64,000 nt of DNA from Sulfurimonas sp. hsl 1-7 (GCF_030577135.1 NZ_JAUIRR010000002.1:124001-188000), one strand, 5' to 3'; positions 27,351 through 36,680 are shown, counted from the first letter of the stretch. Numbers and translations are program-made. The notes: a model not told the origin generated them from the letters alone.

Positions 27351-28994
27351 TTGTTTAAATTTGCTACAATTACGAAAAAATTTAAGGAAACCGTTATCAA
27401 AGCTCTTACACAAACAAAACTTATACTTTTTACGGCACTTTTTTTAGTCCTTTTTGACAACTACGCTTTTTTTCACAATGTACTCGAAGTGTATCCGTTT
27501 AACTTTTCAAACTCGGGATTTTTAATCTCTTTAGCAGTTGTACTCTTTGCAGTTACAAGTTTACTTTTTACACTTGTTAGCTCTAAATATACACTCAAAC
27601 CAATCATTATCATTGTGCTGATAGTCTCATCTATGACAAACTATTTTATGAACTCTTATAAAGTAGTAATTGATGATACTATGATCAGAAACATGATGCA
27701 GACGGATACGGCTGAAACACTTGATCTTATTAGTATTAAACAGGTTCTTTACTTCATAATTTTAGGTTTGATACCGGCATTTTTAGTTTATAAAGCAAAA
27801 ATCGAATACGGCTCATTTAAAAAAGAGATGTTTAGCAAGATAGTAACTGTTTTTGGTGCTTTAGCACTGGTATTACTCTCTGTATTTATCTTCTCTAAAC
27901 ACTATACGTCGTTTTTCCGTGAGCATAAACCGCTTCGTTACTCAACAAACCCTCCGTACTGGATCTACTCAACAGGAAAATATATTCATAAAACATTTAA
28001 TTCAGGTCCGATCATTGTTAAACCGTTAGGTAAAGATGCGAAGATACAAGAGGATACAAATACAACAAAAAAACTTGTAATCTTCGTTGTAGGTGAAGCT
28101 GCCCGCGCTGATCATTTTTCACTAAACGGCTATGAGAGAGAGACAAATCCACGTTTAAGCAAAGAGGATATTATCAACTTCTCAAACGTATTTTCATGTG
28201 GAACTTCAACGGCGGAATCAGTACCTTGTATGTTCTCACCGTTTGACAGAGATGAATATACATACAAAAAAGGGATCACACACGAAAATATTCTAGATGT
28301 TCTTGCACATACAAATGACATAGCGGTTTTATGGCGTGATAACAACTCAGACTCTAAAGGGATGGCTCTAAGAGTTCCTTATGAAAACTATAAATCTAAT
28401 AAACTCAACACTATCTGTACAGAGGACGGTGAATGTCGTGATATCGGTATGCTTATAGGACTTGACGATTTCATAGAAAAGAACAAAAACAAAAATATGT
28501 TTATCGTTTTACACCAAATGGGTAATCACGGTCCGGCATACTACAAACGCTATCCAAAAGAGTTTGAAAAATACACACCTGTATGTGAAACGAACCAACT
28601 TGAAGAGTGTACACAAGAAGAGATCAAAAATGCTTATGACAATGCATTGTTATATACAGACTTTTTCCTTTCAAAAACAATTTCATTTTTGAAACAATAT
28701 GATAAAGACTTTAAAACTGCAATGTTTTACATGAGTGACCACGGTGAATCTCTCGGTGAAGGCGGTGTATATCTTCACGGGCTTCCATACTTTATGGCAC
28801 CTGATGCACAAACACACATTGGCGCATTTATGTGGTTGGGTGAACAAATGAAGCAAGATGTTGATGTAAAGCAACTTGAAGCTGTAAAAGATAAAAAATT
28901 TACTCAAGATAACCTGTTTCATTCAATGCTCGGTGTATTTAAAGTAAAAACAGAAGTGTATGACAAAGATCTGGATGTCTTCAATGGCAAGTAA
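27351..28994 (+). CDS. eptA: Lipid A phosphoethanolamine transferase (EptA family); start uncertain
   Basis: An inner-membrane enzyme with five N-terminal helices and a periplasmic sulfatase-fold domain. The metal and nucleophile sites are complete: FVVGEAARADHFSLNGY (metal Glu), FSCGTSTAESVPCMF (nucleophile Thr), MGNHGPAYYKRYP and MSDHGESLGE. It transfers phosphoethanolamine from phosphatidylethanolamine to lipid A, which lowers binding of cationic peptides. The start is odd: the only standard codon near the N-terminus is TTG at 27351, but that overlaps a likely -10 (TACAAT, 27364-27369). Homology would place the start just after AAGGA (27383-27387), where the codons are GTT then ATC (27393-27398). 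A PAP2 phosphatase gene overlaps the end. Confidence 0.9.
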   Translation: MFKFATITKKFKETVIKALTQTKLILFTALFLVLFDNYAFFHNVLEVYPFNFSNSGFLISLAVVLFAVTSLLFTLVSSKYTLKPIIIIVLIVSSMTNYFMNSYKVVIDDTMIRNMMQTDTAETLDLISIKQVLYFIILGLIPAFLVYKAKIEYGSFKKEMFSKIVTVFGALALVLLSVFIFSKHYTSFFREHKPLRYSTNPPYWIYSTGKYIHKTFNSGPIIVKPLGKDAKIQEDTNTTKKLVIFVVGEAARADHFSLNGYERETNPRLSKEDIINFSNVFSCGTSTAESVPCMFSPFDRDEYTYKKGITHENILDVLAHTNDIAVLWRDNNSDSKGMALRVPYENYKSNKLNTICTEDGECRDIGMLIGLDDFIEKNKNKNMFIVLHQMGNHGPAYYKRYPKEFEKYTPVCETNQLEECTQEEIKNAYDNALLYTDFFLSKTISFLKQYDKDFKTAMFYMSDHGESLGEGGVYLHGLPYFMAPDAQTHIGAFMWLGEQMKQDVDVKQLEAVKDKKFTQDNLFHSMLGVFKVKTEVYDKDLDVFNGK

Positions 28995-29673
28995 TAAAAA
29001 TATTTTTATTACTTCTGCTATTTTACTTTTTAGCATCCTGTTTTTCGGACTTACAAGTGCCGATCAACATTTTCAGGATCTTTTTTACAACTTTGATTCT
29101 AAACATTGGGTAATCCCCCCGACACTCCAACCCTATAAATTTATTTTTTATGACGGGATAAAAAAACTTCTCATTATTATCAGTATTTTATTTCTTTTTT
29201 CTCTTGCTTTTTTTAAAATAAGCAAAACGGTAGATAGCTACAAACGAGGAATTTTAGTTATAGTTCTTTCAGCTATCTTCGTACCCTCAATCGTGGGTCT
29301 AATAAAAGCAAATACAAATATGCCGTGTCCAAGAGATGTGATCGAATACGGAGGAGTATATCCCGAAACAAAAGTTTGGGAGTTCTACCCTCAAGAGGTG
29401 CTTGATCGAGGTCAGCAACTCAAATGCTGGCCTGCCGGTCATGCAAGCGGCGGTTTTGCATTGATGAGTTTCTTTTTTCTCTTTAAAAGAAAAAGAAACC
29501 AATATATAGCACTTGGCACCGCTTTGGTAATCGGCTGGGCTATGGGGACATATAAGATGATCATAGGGGATCACTTTTTAAGCCATACCGTTATCACAAT
29601 GTTACTCGCTTGGCTTATAATACTCATTATTGCGCGCATTGTAAAAGTTGAAAAGGTTGAAAAACATGGATAA
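28975..29673 (+). CDS. PAP2-family lipid phosphatase (LpxE/LpxF-like)
   Basis: About 232 residues with six hydrophobic helices. The PAP2 motifs are visible: a K...CPRD segment (IKANTNMPCPRDV), WPAGHASGGFALM (catalytic His) and GTYKMIIGDHFLSH (second His with Asp). It should remove a phosphate from a lipid in the periplasm. The start overlaps the eptA end by about 20 bases; ATG at 28975 or 28984 are both possible. In Helicobacter pylori an lpxE phosphatase and eptA are neighbours and act in order on lipid A, so a lipid A role is likely here too. C55-PP or phosphatidylglycerol-phosphate are alternatives. Confidence 0.82.
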   Translation: MSSMASNKNIFITSAILLFSILFFGLTSADQHFQDLFYNFDSKHWVIPPTLQPYKFIFYDGIKKLLIIISILFLFSLAFFKISKTVDSYKRGILVIVLSAIFVPSIVGLIKANTNMPCPRDVIEYGGVYPETKVWEFYPQEVLDRGQQLKCWPAGHASGGFALMSFFFLFKRKRNQYIALGTALVIGWAMGTYKMIIGDHFLSHTVITMLLAWLIILIIARIVKVEKVEKHG

Positions 29674-30922
29674 TACACAAAAAATACTCATCGTTGAAGA
29701 CAACAAGTCTCTCGCGAAACTCATAGCAAAAAAACTCTCGCTTGCTTTAGGTATGGAGGTTGATACAGCCTTCACTTTAGCGGAGGCAAAACTCTTTTTA
29801 AAAGGGTATAAATATTTCGTAACGGTTCTGGATGTAAACCTTCCTGATGCTCCCGATGGCGAAGTGATCGACTACGCTTTAAAGAACAAAAACCATGTGC
29901 TTGTATTAAGCGGAAATATCGATAAAGAGTTTCGACAAAAAATGCTTGAGAAGAACATCATCGATTATGTAAACAAAAGCGGTATGAATGACATAGAGTA
30001 TATTATCAGTACTATTAAAAGGCTCCGTCAAAACCAGCAACATAAAATTTTAGTCGTAGATGATTCTCTCGTTTTTAGAAACCAGATGAAAAGCATGCTT
30101 GAAAATCATTTCTTTAATGTTATCACCGTAGCTCACGGTGAAGAAGCGCTAGGGATGCTCAACGCACATCCAGACATCTCTTTAGTGCTCACTGATTACA
30201 ATATGCCTGTTATGAACGGTTTAGAGCTCACAAAAGAGATCAGAAAAACATACCCAAAAGATCAACTCTCTGTAGTAGCTTTATCGGGTAACGATTCCGA
30301 TGACATCAATGCCCTTTTTCTAAAAAACGGTGCAAACGACTACATCAAAAAACCTTTCTCAAAAGAGGAGTTTTCATGCCGCATCACTAACTCGATCGAG
30401 GCACTGGAAAACATCCAGATGATAACGCAGTACTCAAACAGAGATCATCTCACAGGACTTTATAACAAACGCAATTTTTATAACTTAATGAATGAGTACC
30501 TGGAAGATATTCAAGAGGATGAGATAAAACTAGCCATTACCCTTATCGACATTGACAACTTTAAACACCTTAACGATACTTACGGTGCTGAACTGGGTGA
30601 CAAAGTGCTTGTAGCTCTTGGTAATATCCTCCAAAGTGGAACAAATGCAAGTGATATCGTAGCACGTATAAGTGAAGAGGATTTTTGTGTAGTTTTAAAA
30701 GATATCGACAGAGATACTGCGGCAGACATCTACGAAGCGATCCGCTCAGAAGTTGAACTCGCTACTATTAAGATCGACAAAGAACAAACTATCAAATTTA
30801 CTATTTCACTAGGTGCAACTCTTTACAATACGGATGAGAGTATTGAAGAGAACATAAACGAAGCAGATATGCTTCTCTATAAAGCGAAACATTCAGGCAA
30901 AAACCTTTTAGTCTTCGAGTAA
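29666..30922 (+). CDS. REC-REC-GGDEF response regulator with degenerate GGDEF motif
   Basis: A 418-residue cytoplasmic protein from ATG 29666 (MDNTQKILIVED). Two receiver domains are present: the first with acidic D12 and phosphoacceptor D56 (VLDVNLPD), the second with DD at 132-133 and D177 (LTDYNMPVMNG). The C-terminal domain has the GGDEF fold (DHLTGLYNKRNF, LIDIDNFKHLNDTYG), but the signature reads RISEEDF instead of RxGGDEF, and no RxxD inhibitory site lies upstream. Cyclic-di-GMP synthesis is therefore doubtful. It follows the PAP2 gene with an 8 base overlap, hinting at control of surface changes. Confidence 0.85.
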   Translation: MDNTQKILIVEDNKSLAKLIAKKLSLALGMEVDTAFTLAEAKLFLKGYKYFVTVLDVNLPDAPDGEVIDYALKNKNHVLVLSGNIDKEFRQKMLEKNIIDYVNKSGMNDIEYIISTIKRLRQNQQHKILVVDDSLVFRNQMKSMLENHFFNVITVAHGEEALGMLNAHPDISLVLTDYNMPVMNGLELTKEIRKTYPKDQLSVVALSGNDSDDINALFLKNGANDYIKKPFSKEEFSCRITNSIEALENIQMITQYSNRDHLTGLYNKRNFYNLMNEYLEDIQEDEIKLAITLIDIDNFKHLNDTYGAELGDKVLVALGNILQSGTNASDIVARISEEDFCVVLKDIDRDTAADIYEAIRSEVELATIKIDKEQTIKFTISLGATLYNTDESIEENINEADMLLYKAKHSGKNLLVFE

Positions 30923-32050
30923 AATCAACTCTCCAAATGGGATCTCACTCTCTTTTTGAGAGACCCATTTCACTTCATAGTTTGGTGCCTCTTTAGGAAA
31001 AATTCCCTCAAGATCGGTAAAATATAGCAGCAATTTCACCTCGTCTATATTTTGCTCGACAAACTCAAACACAGGGCGAAAGTCAGTGCCCCCACTTCCT
31101 ATGAGTTTTACATCCAAAGGCTCTCCGCTGTAAAAAGTTTGATGGGAATGGATCATATCGTCACAAACAATAAGCTCTATCTCATAATTTTGCACATGCT
31201 CCATCAAAAAGTTCACTTCGCTTAAAAACTGATTTAGCAGCTCCTCGTCAACCGAACCGGAAGAGTCTATGGCAATAACAAGTTTGAAGGTATTTGAGAT
31301 ATTTGAAGGGAGATATATCCCCTGATAGAGCAGTTTTTTTGACGGTGGGAGCAGAGTGTAATCATCTCTGTAATATTTATCGATCGCATCTCTAAGCTCG
31401 TCGCGCCAGTTGATTTTCCCAAAACCGCTCATATCGAAAAAACGCTCGATAGATTCAGGAGCTTCACCGCTTTGAAACTTTTGCTCTAAAAGAGAGATAG
31501 CCTCTTCCGCCATCAACTGCTCTTGGAGTATCTCCTCTTGCAGTTCCTCTTGAGTTTGTTCCTGTTGCTGTTCTTGCTTTTGCTGATCATCTTTTTTTTC
31601 AATGTCGTCAGTATCATCCGCTTCATACTCTAGATCTTCATCATCACGCAAAATATCATCTTTTAACTCGGCATAGATCTCTTCGGCATACATCCCAGAA
31701 AAACGTTTTCTGTACTCTGCACCATAAGGCATATCCATCCCGTTTTCAAGAAGCATATCGTTGATCGCAATATCTGTCGCCATTCGCCACAACCAGCCGC
31801 TTCGCTCCCCTTTACGGTTCTCATGAGCCAAAGCTTTATGCATCGCACCGTTTGCCAAGATAAACTCTATCTCATTCAGTTCGAGATCTGAAAGGTAATC
31901 TTCACGGTACTCAATCTTTTTGCCATCAGACTTGAAACTCTCTATATCGTCATTTAGCTCTAGTGATATTTTTGCCGCCAGTGTCCCAAAATACGGGTAC
32001 TCCACTAAGAGCTTCGCTTTTGCCTGTGAGATTTTCTCCTCTAAAGTCAT
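30908..32050 (-). CDS. VWA/DUF2201 family protein, partner of the MoxR ATPase
   Basis: A 380-residue protein with an N-terminal putative metallopeptidase-like region (NGAMHKALAHENRKGER, and RMATDIAINDMLLENG), a low-complexity middle rich in Asp, Glu and Gln (about 145-185), and a C-terminal von Willebrand A domain with the metal site DSSGSV and a later SGGTDFRPVFE. This is the DUF2201 layout, which is nearly always beside a MoxR ATPase. VWA proteins act as partners through which MoxR remodels targets. The start is one base from the MoxR stop. The 3' end overlaps the response-regulator gene by 15 bases. Confidence 0.85.
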   Translation of the reverse strand: MTLEEKISQAKAKLLVEYPYFGTLAAKISLELNDDIESFKSDGKKIEYREDYLSDLELNEIEFILANGAMHKALAHENRKGERSGWLWRMATDIAINDMLLENGMDMPYGAEYRKRFSGMYAEEIYAELKDDILRDDEDLEYEADDTDDIEKKDDQQKQEQQQEQTQEELQEEILQEQLMAEEAISLLEQKFQSGEAPESIERFFDMSGFGKINWRDELRDAIDKYYRDDYTLLPPSKKLLYQGIYLPSNISNTFKLVIAIDSSGSVDEELLNQFLSEVNFLMEHVQNYEIELIVCDDMIHSHQTFYSGEPLDVKLIGSGGTDFRPVFEFVEQNIDEVKLLLYFTDLEGIFPKEAPNYEVKWVSQKESEIPFGELILLED

Positions 32051-32051
32051 T

Positions 32052-33047
32052 TTATCCCAACAGGTAAGAGAATTTTTGTACCCACTCTTTAAAAGGTGCA
32101 GAGTACTCCATCGTCAGACCGTTTCTCTGTAAGTCTTGAACAATCAGCACCGCAAACTCCCCTTTTAGATCAAGCGTGTATCTCAGCAGATTATCAAGCT
32201 TCTCGTTATCTTGCAGTACACCGCTCACCAGTGCCGAAGATAAAGAGTAAAGCACATCGATCTCTTCAGGATACTCAAAACTTTTCCCCTCCAAGATCTC
32301 GTTAATGTCAGGCAGCTTGTCCATCACTTTTACAAAGCTCAAAAAGCCCACCGCTACATCTTTGCCGATCGCACCGCTTAAAGTATCGAGTATCACATCA
32401 CTACCTATTTCCGCTTTAAGTATCTTATCTACATACTCCCAGCTTCTCGGAGTGGCAAAACTTTTCGTGTCTTTTTTCGGGTCAAAAGTAAAAAGGTGTT
32501 CGTTTTTGTATGAGATGTAGGCAATTATGCTTGGCTCTATCTCGCTTTTATACGCCCACTCACGCCAGTCATCTACATCTACTTCAAGCTCAAAGTGCAC
32601 AAATCTGTTTGCAAGAGGTGAAGGCATTTTATATGTCACCCCTCGATCACCCTCGCGGTTCCCCGCAGCTACAATCGCCCAGCCCTCAGGAAGTTCATAC
32701 TCTCCGATCTTGCGATCGAGGATCAGCTGGTACGCTGAAGACTGAACAGCAGGAGGTGCTGAGTTTAACTCATCTAAAAAGAGTATCCCCTCCCCCTCTT
32801 TTGGTAAAAATGCAGGCGGTGCCCAAAGTGCAGTATGGCTCTCTTTGTCGTAAAAAGGAATCCCCTTTAGATCTGTAGGATCCATTAAAGCTAGACGCAG
32901 GTCGATAAACCCGACATCCTGAGTCTGTGCAATCTCTCTGACAATTGAAGATTTTCCGATCCCCGGAGCGCCCCAAAGAAAAGTAGGTACTTTTTTCTCG
33001 ATCAAAGCCGTTAATGATTTTACTAAATTTGTCGCTTTCATAACCAT
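32052..33047 (-). CDS. MoxR-type AAA+ ATPase
   Basis: A 331-residue AAA+ protein with Walker A GAPGIGKSS, Walker B ILFLDELNSAP and sensor/arginine regions (IVAAGNREGDRG, SPLANRFVHFELE). These match the MoxR family of chaperone-like ATPases that work with VWA proteins on protein complexes or metal-cofactor sites. ATGs at 33047 and 33041 are possible; the second forms an ATGA overlap with the upstream repeat protein. The three genes thus form one tightly coupled unit. Confidence 0.88.
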   Translation of the reverse strand: MVMKATNLVKSLTALIEKKVPTFLWGAPGIGKSSIVREIAQTQDVGFIDLRLALMDPTDLKGIPFYDKESHTALWAPPAFLPKEGEGILFLDELNSAPPAVQSSAYQLILDRKIGEYELPEGWAIVAAGNREGDRGVTYKMPSPLANRFVHFELEVDVDDWREWAYKSEIEPSIIAYISYKNEHLFTFDPKKDTKSFATPRSWEYVDKILKAEIGSDVILDTLSGAIGKDVAVGFLSFVKVMDKLPDINEILEGKSFEYPEEIDVLYSLSSALVSGVLQDNEKLDNLLRYTLDLKGEFAVLIVQDLQRNGLTMEYSAPFKEWVQKFSYLLG

Positions 33048-34276
33048 CCTATATTTTCTGTCTGAATATGTTTTCCAAACGCTTCATTTGTTCTAACTGC
33101 ACGCTCAAACCTGCTGTCTAACTGCATCTGGTAAAGCAGCTCAACTGGTGTATTTTCATTTTTTGCAAGTTCTAAGAGCACATCACTCTCACCCAGATCA
33201 TAAAGTTTTGTTAATATCTCCTGCGGAGTGGAAATATTTTTTGCAAGAGAGAGATGATTTTCACTCTCTTCAAACGCACGCTCTAAAATCTCTTGAGGAG
33301 TAGAAGGGTTTTCTAAAATGTACCCTCTGTTCTTAGATGATTGTTGATAGAGTTCTTCTAAAAACTCCCCTTTTACACTGCTGTTTTTTGCAAGGTTTTC
33401 ATCAACGCTCTCTTCAGACATATCAAGTAAACTTTGCTGCATCTCCTCAGTCAGAGTCGTGTTTTTTGCAAGTTGGTCTGCATAGTTTTCCAACAATCTA
33501 AATAGCTCATTATCAAGTGCTATATTTGCCGCTATTTTTTTCGCGATATTTGGTTCATCCAGCAAACTTTTTGCGATCATCTTATCGAGATTTACGTTAG
33601 AGTAGATCACCTCTAAAACCTCATCGTCACCCTCTTTTAAAAATCGTTTTAAAACCTTTTTAGGTGTATTTGGATGTGTCGCTAAAATGATTTTTATCTT
33701 CGGATGGAACTTGATAGGCTCTAGTTCGCTGATCGCTTCAAGTAACTCTTCATCTTTTGTTTGGGAGATCAGATGGATAAGTCCCGTTGTAGCAAACTGT
33801 ACATTGTGATTACGCTCAATGTTTTCATAAAAACGCTCGATCAGTGCCGCCGTAATATCACGGTTATCATCGTTTTCAAAAAAATCTTCCCCGCCCCATT
33901 TGTAACTTTTCAAAAGTTTAAAAAAGAGCTGATCGCTTATGCACCCGTTTTGCAGGAAACTCTTCAGTCTATCACGATCATTTGAGAGCTTTAGGCTCAT
34001 CAGAAGTACATTGTCATCGATCTCCTGAGCCAAAGCAGTTTCTAGTTCATCTATAGAGATAAACTCAAATTTTTTCATCTCATACAACTCATCTGAGAAG
34101 TTTTGCTCATAAGGAGTAAGCACTCTCCCCTCAATAATAAAACGAACATTTTCATCAAGCTCTTTAGTCAGCTCAATATTATGAGTTTTAAGTTGGGCGA
34201 GAAACTCCTCTTGGTTAAAGGCTCTCGGTTTTCCAAGCAATAAAACTGTTTGATCTTTCAAATTTTCTAAATTCAT
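33038..34276 (-). CDS. BRCT-like N-terminus with leucine-rich-variant-type repeats, first gene of MoxR-VWA cassette
   Basis: A 412-residue acidic protein of no clear named family. Residues 5-85 look like a BRCT fold (TVLLLGKPRAFNQEEFLAQL, then a hydrophobic RFIIEGRVLTP strand and a final FEFISIDELETAL helix). From about 185 there are imperfect helical repeats built around 'LAKNxxTPxEIL..L', e.g. LAKNISTPQEILTKLY and LAKNENTPVELLYQM, like LRV/HEAT solenoids. A solenoid with a BRCT-like head suggests a scaffold or target adaptor for the MoxR-VWA pair. Domain calls here are by eye and moderate. Confidence 0.6.
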   Translation of the reverse strand: MNLENLKDQTVLLLGKPRAFNQEEFLAQLKTHNIELTKELDENVRFIIEGRVLTPYEQNFSDELYEMKKFEFISIDELETALAQEIDDNVLLMSLKLSNDRDRLKSFLQNGCISDQLFFKLLKSYKWGGEDFFENDDNRDITAALIERFYENIERNHNVQFATTGLIHLISQTKDEELLEAISELEPIKFHPKIKIILATHPNTPKKVLKRFLKEGDDEVLEVIYSNVNLDKMIAKSLLDEPNIAKKIAANIALDNELFRLLENYADQLAKNTTLTEEMQQSLLDMSEESVDENLAKNSSVKGEFLEELYQQSSKNRGYILENPSTPQEILERAFEESENHLSLAKNISTPQEILTKLYDLGESDVLLELAKNENTPVELLYQMQLDSRFERAVRTNEAFGKHIQTENIGWL

Positions 34277-34332
34277 AACAGGATTATACAGCAGTTTTTT
34301 CCATACTTTTATATAAACTCATAAATAGTTGC

Positions 34333-34338
34333 TATAAT
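34333..34338 (+). promoter_or_regulatory. -10 box of nhaA
   Basis: TATAAT 41 bases before the ATG at 34379; AAGGA ends five bases before the ATG. Confidence 0.5.
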
Positions 34339-34378
34339 TAAGAATTAAGACTTTTTGCAGAACTATACAAGGAAATAT

Positions 34379-35731
34379 ATGAAACTTTATGCACCGTGGG
34401 AAAAGACATTTCAAAAGGTAGCGACTCCGTTAGAGCATTTTATTCATGCACAGACCACTACGGGTATTATTCTTGTCTTTATGACAATAGTTGCACTGCT
34501 GCTGGCAAACACGCCCCTTTATGAATTTTATAAAGATGTTTTTCATCTCAAAATATCTTTCAATGTCAGCGACTGGAAACTCTCCCATACTATTCACCAC
34601 TGGATCAACGACGGTCTGATGGCGATCTTCTTCTTTCTCATCGGTCTTGAGATAAAAAGAAATATCTTAGTAGGGGAGCTTTCAAACGTACGCGTAGCAA
34701 TACTGCCGATTTTAGCTGCACTTGGCGGAATGGTAGTACCCGCTCTTATCTACATATATATAAACAACGGGCTTGCAAGTCAAAACGGCTGGGGAATCCC
34801 GATGGCCACAGATATCGCCTTTGCCATTAGTGCGCTCGTACTGCTAAACAAACGCGTATCGCCTTCACTTGTTACATTTCTAATTGCACTTGCCATAGTA
34901 GATGACTTGGGTGCCGTTGTGGTTATTGCCGTGTTTTACACAGAGCATATACACCTGCTTCCTCTAGTCCTTGCCGGAGCCAGCTTTCTTATAATGGTTG
35001 CATTTAACAGATTTGGAATCCATGCAGTACTTCCATATTTTCTTGTGGGTATGTTTCTATGGTTTTTCATGCTCGAATCAGGTGTACACGCTACAATCGC
35101 AGGTGTTATAGCGGCAATGGCGATTCCCTCAAAACCAAAGTACACTCCAGATGATTTTACCCACCATATGCAAAACAATCTAAACGAGTATGACAACTAC
35201 CCTGTTGCGACAGACTACTCTTTACACGAGAAACAAAAAGCACTTCTTATCAATATGTCAGAGAAGATCGACTCGATCCAATCACCTTCTGCAAGACTAG
35301 AACAGGTGCTGCATCTACCAGTGAGTTTACTTGTTATTCCCCTTTTTGCCCTTGCAAATGCGGGTATCAGCATTAACTTTGCCGAAGTGGATGAAGCGTT
35401 GCTGCAGCCCATCTCTCTTGGGATTATTTTAGGGTTAGTGTTTGGTAAGGTTTTAGGGATAGCGGGAGTCTCTTACATCGCTACAAAACTGGGGATTGCT
35501 CAACTTCCTGACAACAGCTCTATGAGTCAGGTTTTTGGGGTTTCACTTCTGGGCGGAATAGGTTTTACTATGAGTATCTTCGTAGCCGAACTTGCTTTTT
35601 ACGGTAATGCCTCTTACATCTTTCAAGCAAAAATAGCTATTTTAACTGCCTCGCTTTTAGCGGGTCTTGGCGGTTTCCTTTGGTTGCGTTTTATCGCACA
35701 AAAACCTCACCCCGATCGAAATGGAAACTAA
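34379..35731 (+). CDS. nhaA: Na+/H+ antiporter NhaA
   Basis: A 450-residue inner-membrane antiporter exporting Na+ for protons. Recognised from HDGLMAIFFFLIGLEIKRN-type segment (NDGLMAIFFFLIGLEIKR), PMATDIAFAISALVLL, LAIVDDLGAVVVI with the transport Asp pair, and a C-terminal GGIGFTMSIFVAELAF. A hydrophilic insertion (about 255-315) between helices makes it longer than the 388-residue E. coli protein, as in other Campylobacterota. ATG 34379 with AAGGA is chosen over an upstream TTG at 34355. Its 3' end overlaps the epimerase gene on the other strand by 41 bases. Confidence 0.93.
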   Translation: MKLYAPWEKTFQKVATPLEHFIHAQTTTGIILVFMTIVALLLANTPLYEFYKDVFHLKISFNVSDWKLSHTIHHWINDGLMAIFFFLIGLEIKRNILVGELSNVRVAILPILAALGGMVVPALIYIYINNGLASQNGWGIPMATDIAFAISALVLLNKRVSPSLVTFLIALAIVDDLGAVVVIAVFYTEHIHLLPLVLAGASFLIMVAFNRFGIHAVLPYFLVGMFLWFFMLESGVHATIAGVIAAMAIPSKPKYTPDDFTHHMQNNLNEYDNYPVATDYSLHEKQKALLINMSEKIDSIQSPSARLEQVLHLPVSLLVIPLFALANAGISINFAEVDEALLQPISLGIILGLVFGKVLGIAGVSYIATKLGIAQLPDNSSMSQVFGVSLLGGIGFTMSIFVAELAFYGNASYIFQAKIAILTASLLAGLGGFLWLRFIAQKPHPDRNGN

Positions 35732-36680
35732 GCAGTTCTGAGGGCTCTCTATAGAGCAGCGGGCTGTCAAGATCGACAAATTTGATCACATCTCTGTAAT
35801 TAAATGCTAACTGCACAGCCGCATTGATAGAGATGGGACCTTCGATCATCGAGCCGAGCATACAAGTTATGTTATGCTCCCTTGCATACTCTAAAATCTT
35901 AATCGCCTGACTCACACCGCCGCACTTCATCAGTTTAATATTTATCATCTTTGCAATACCGTTTTGGTGGATATGTTTTGCATCCTCAAAACTAAATACC
36001 GCTTCATCTGCTAAGATCGGAATGGGTGAATTTTGCGAGATGTTTTTTAACCCTTCTAGATCTTTTGCTATTACAGGCTGTTCGATCAAAGCTATGGAGC
36101 TGAGTTCTTTTACCCCCTCAATATACTCCAAACTCTGCGCAACACTCCACGCCTGATTTGCATCTATGAGGAGTTGATGTTCTGGGAACTGCGCCGCCAA
36201 ACTCTGCGTTACCTCTATGGCATGCTCTATATCTTTGCCGAGTTTTACTTTAAAGAGTTTTATCCCCCGCTCTTTTGCGATCTGAGCTTCATTTAACATC
36301 TCCTCTTTACTGCCAAGCGAGATCGTGATGTCCGTCTCTATAGGCTCATTATTGTTTATAGCCTCTTGGATAAAAAGTGCCATATCTAGTGCCGCTTTTG
36401 AAGAGGAGCCGATTGAAGAGGTGTGCAGAATATCTAAAGCTTCTGCTCTACCAAGCCCAAGAAGTGTTGGTGTCAGCTCTTTGATGTTTTGCTCGATGCT
36501 TTCTAAATCCTCTCCCGTAATCGCTTTGGTTGCAGGAGCTTCTCCAAAACTGCTAATACCGTCTGCAAACTCTACTTTTACACGAATAAACTCCGCATCA
36601 TATACAGTTCTAAGAGCTGTTACAAACGGAGTTTTTAAAGGGATGCTCTCTCTTGTTGTTGTAATGCTTACTATCTTCAT
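35691..36680 (-). CDS. Dipeptide (L-Ala-D/L-Glu) epimerase, enolase superfamily
   Basis: A 329-residue enzyme of the muconate-lactonising subgroup. Active-site residues are readable: KxK (FKVKLG), metal Asp in LIDANQAW, Glu in IEQPV, Asp in LADEAVF, the second Lys in NIKLMKCGG, and the closing DLDSP that holds the dipeptide amino group. Family members epimerise L-Ala-D-Glu from peptidoglycan to L-Ala-L-Glu for reuse. The ATG overlaps the DUF819 stop by 4 bases. Confidence 0.88.
   Translation of the reverse strand: MKIVSITTTRESIPLKTPFVTALRTVYDAEFIRVKVEFADGISSFGEAPATKAITGEDLESIEQNIKELTPTLLGLGRAEALDILHTSSIGSSSKAALDMALFIQEAINNNEPIETDITISLGSKEEMLNEAQIAKERGIKLFKVKLGKDIEHAIEVTQSLAAQFPEHQLLIDANQAWSVAQSLEYIEGVKELSSIALIEQPVIAKDLEGLKNISQNSPIPILADEAVFSFEDAKHIHQNGIAKMINIKLMKCGGVSQAIKILEYAREHNITCMLGSMIEGPISINAAVQLAFNYRDVIKFVDLDSPLLYREPSELLSFHFDRGEVFVR

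Noticed and set aside
27330-27413. Longer N-terminus for the Pif1-like helicase
   Set aside because: It would extend into the eptA promoter and shows no family similarity; the core begins at the ATG at 27329.
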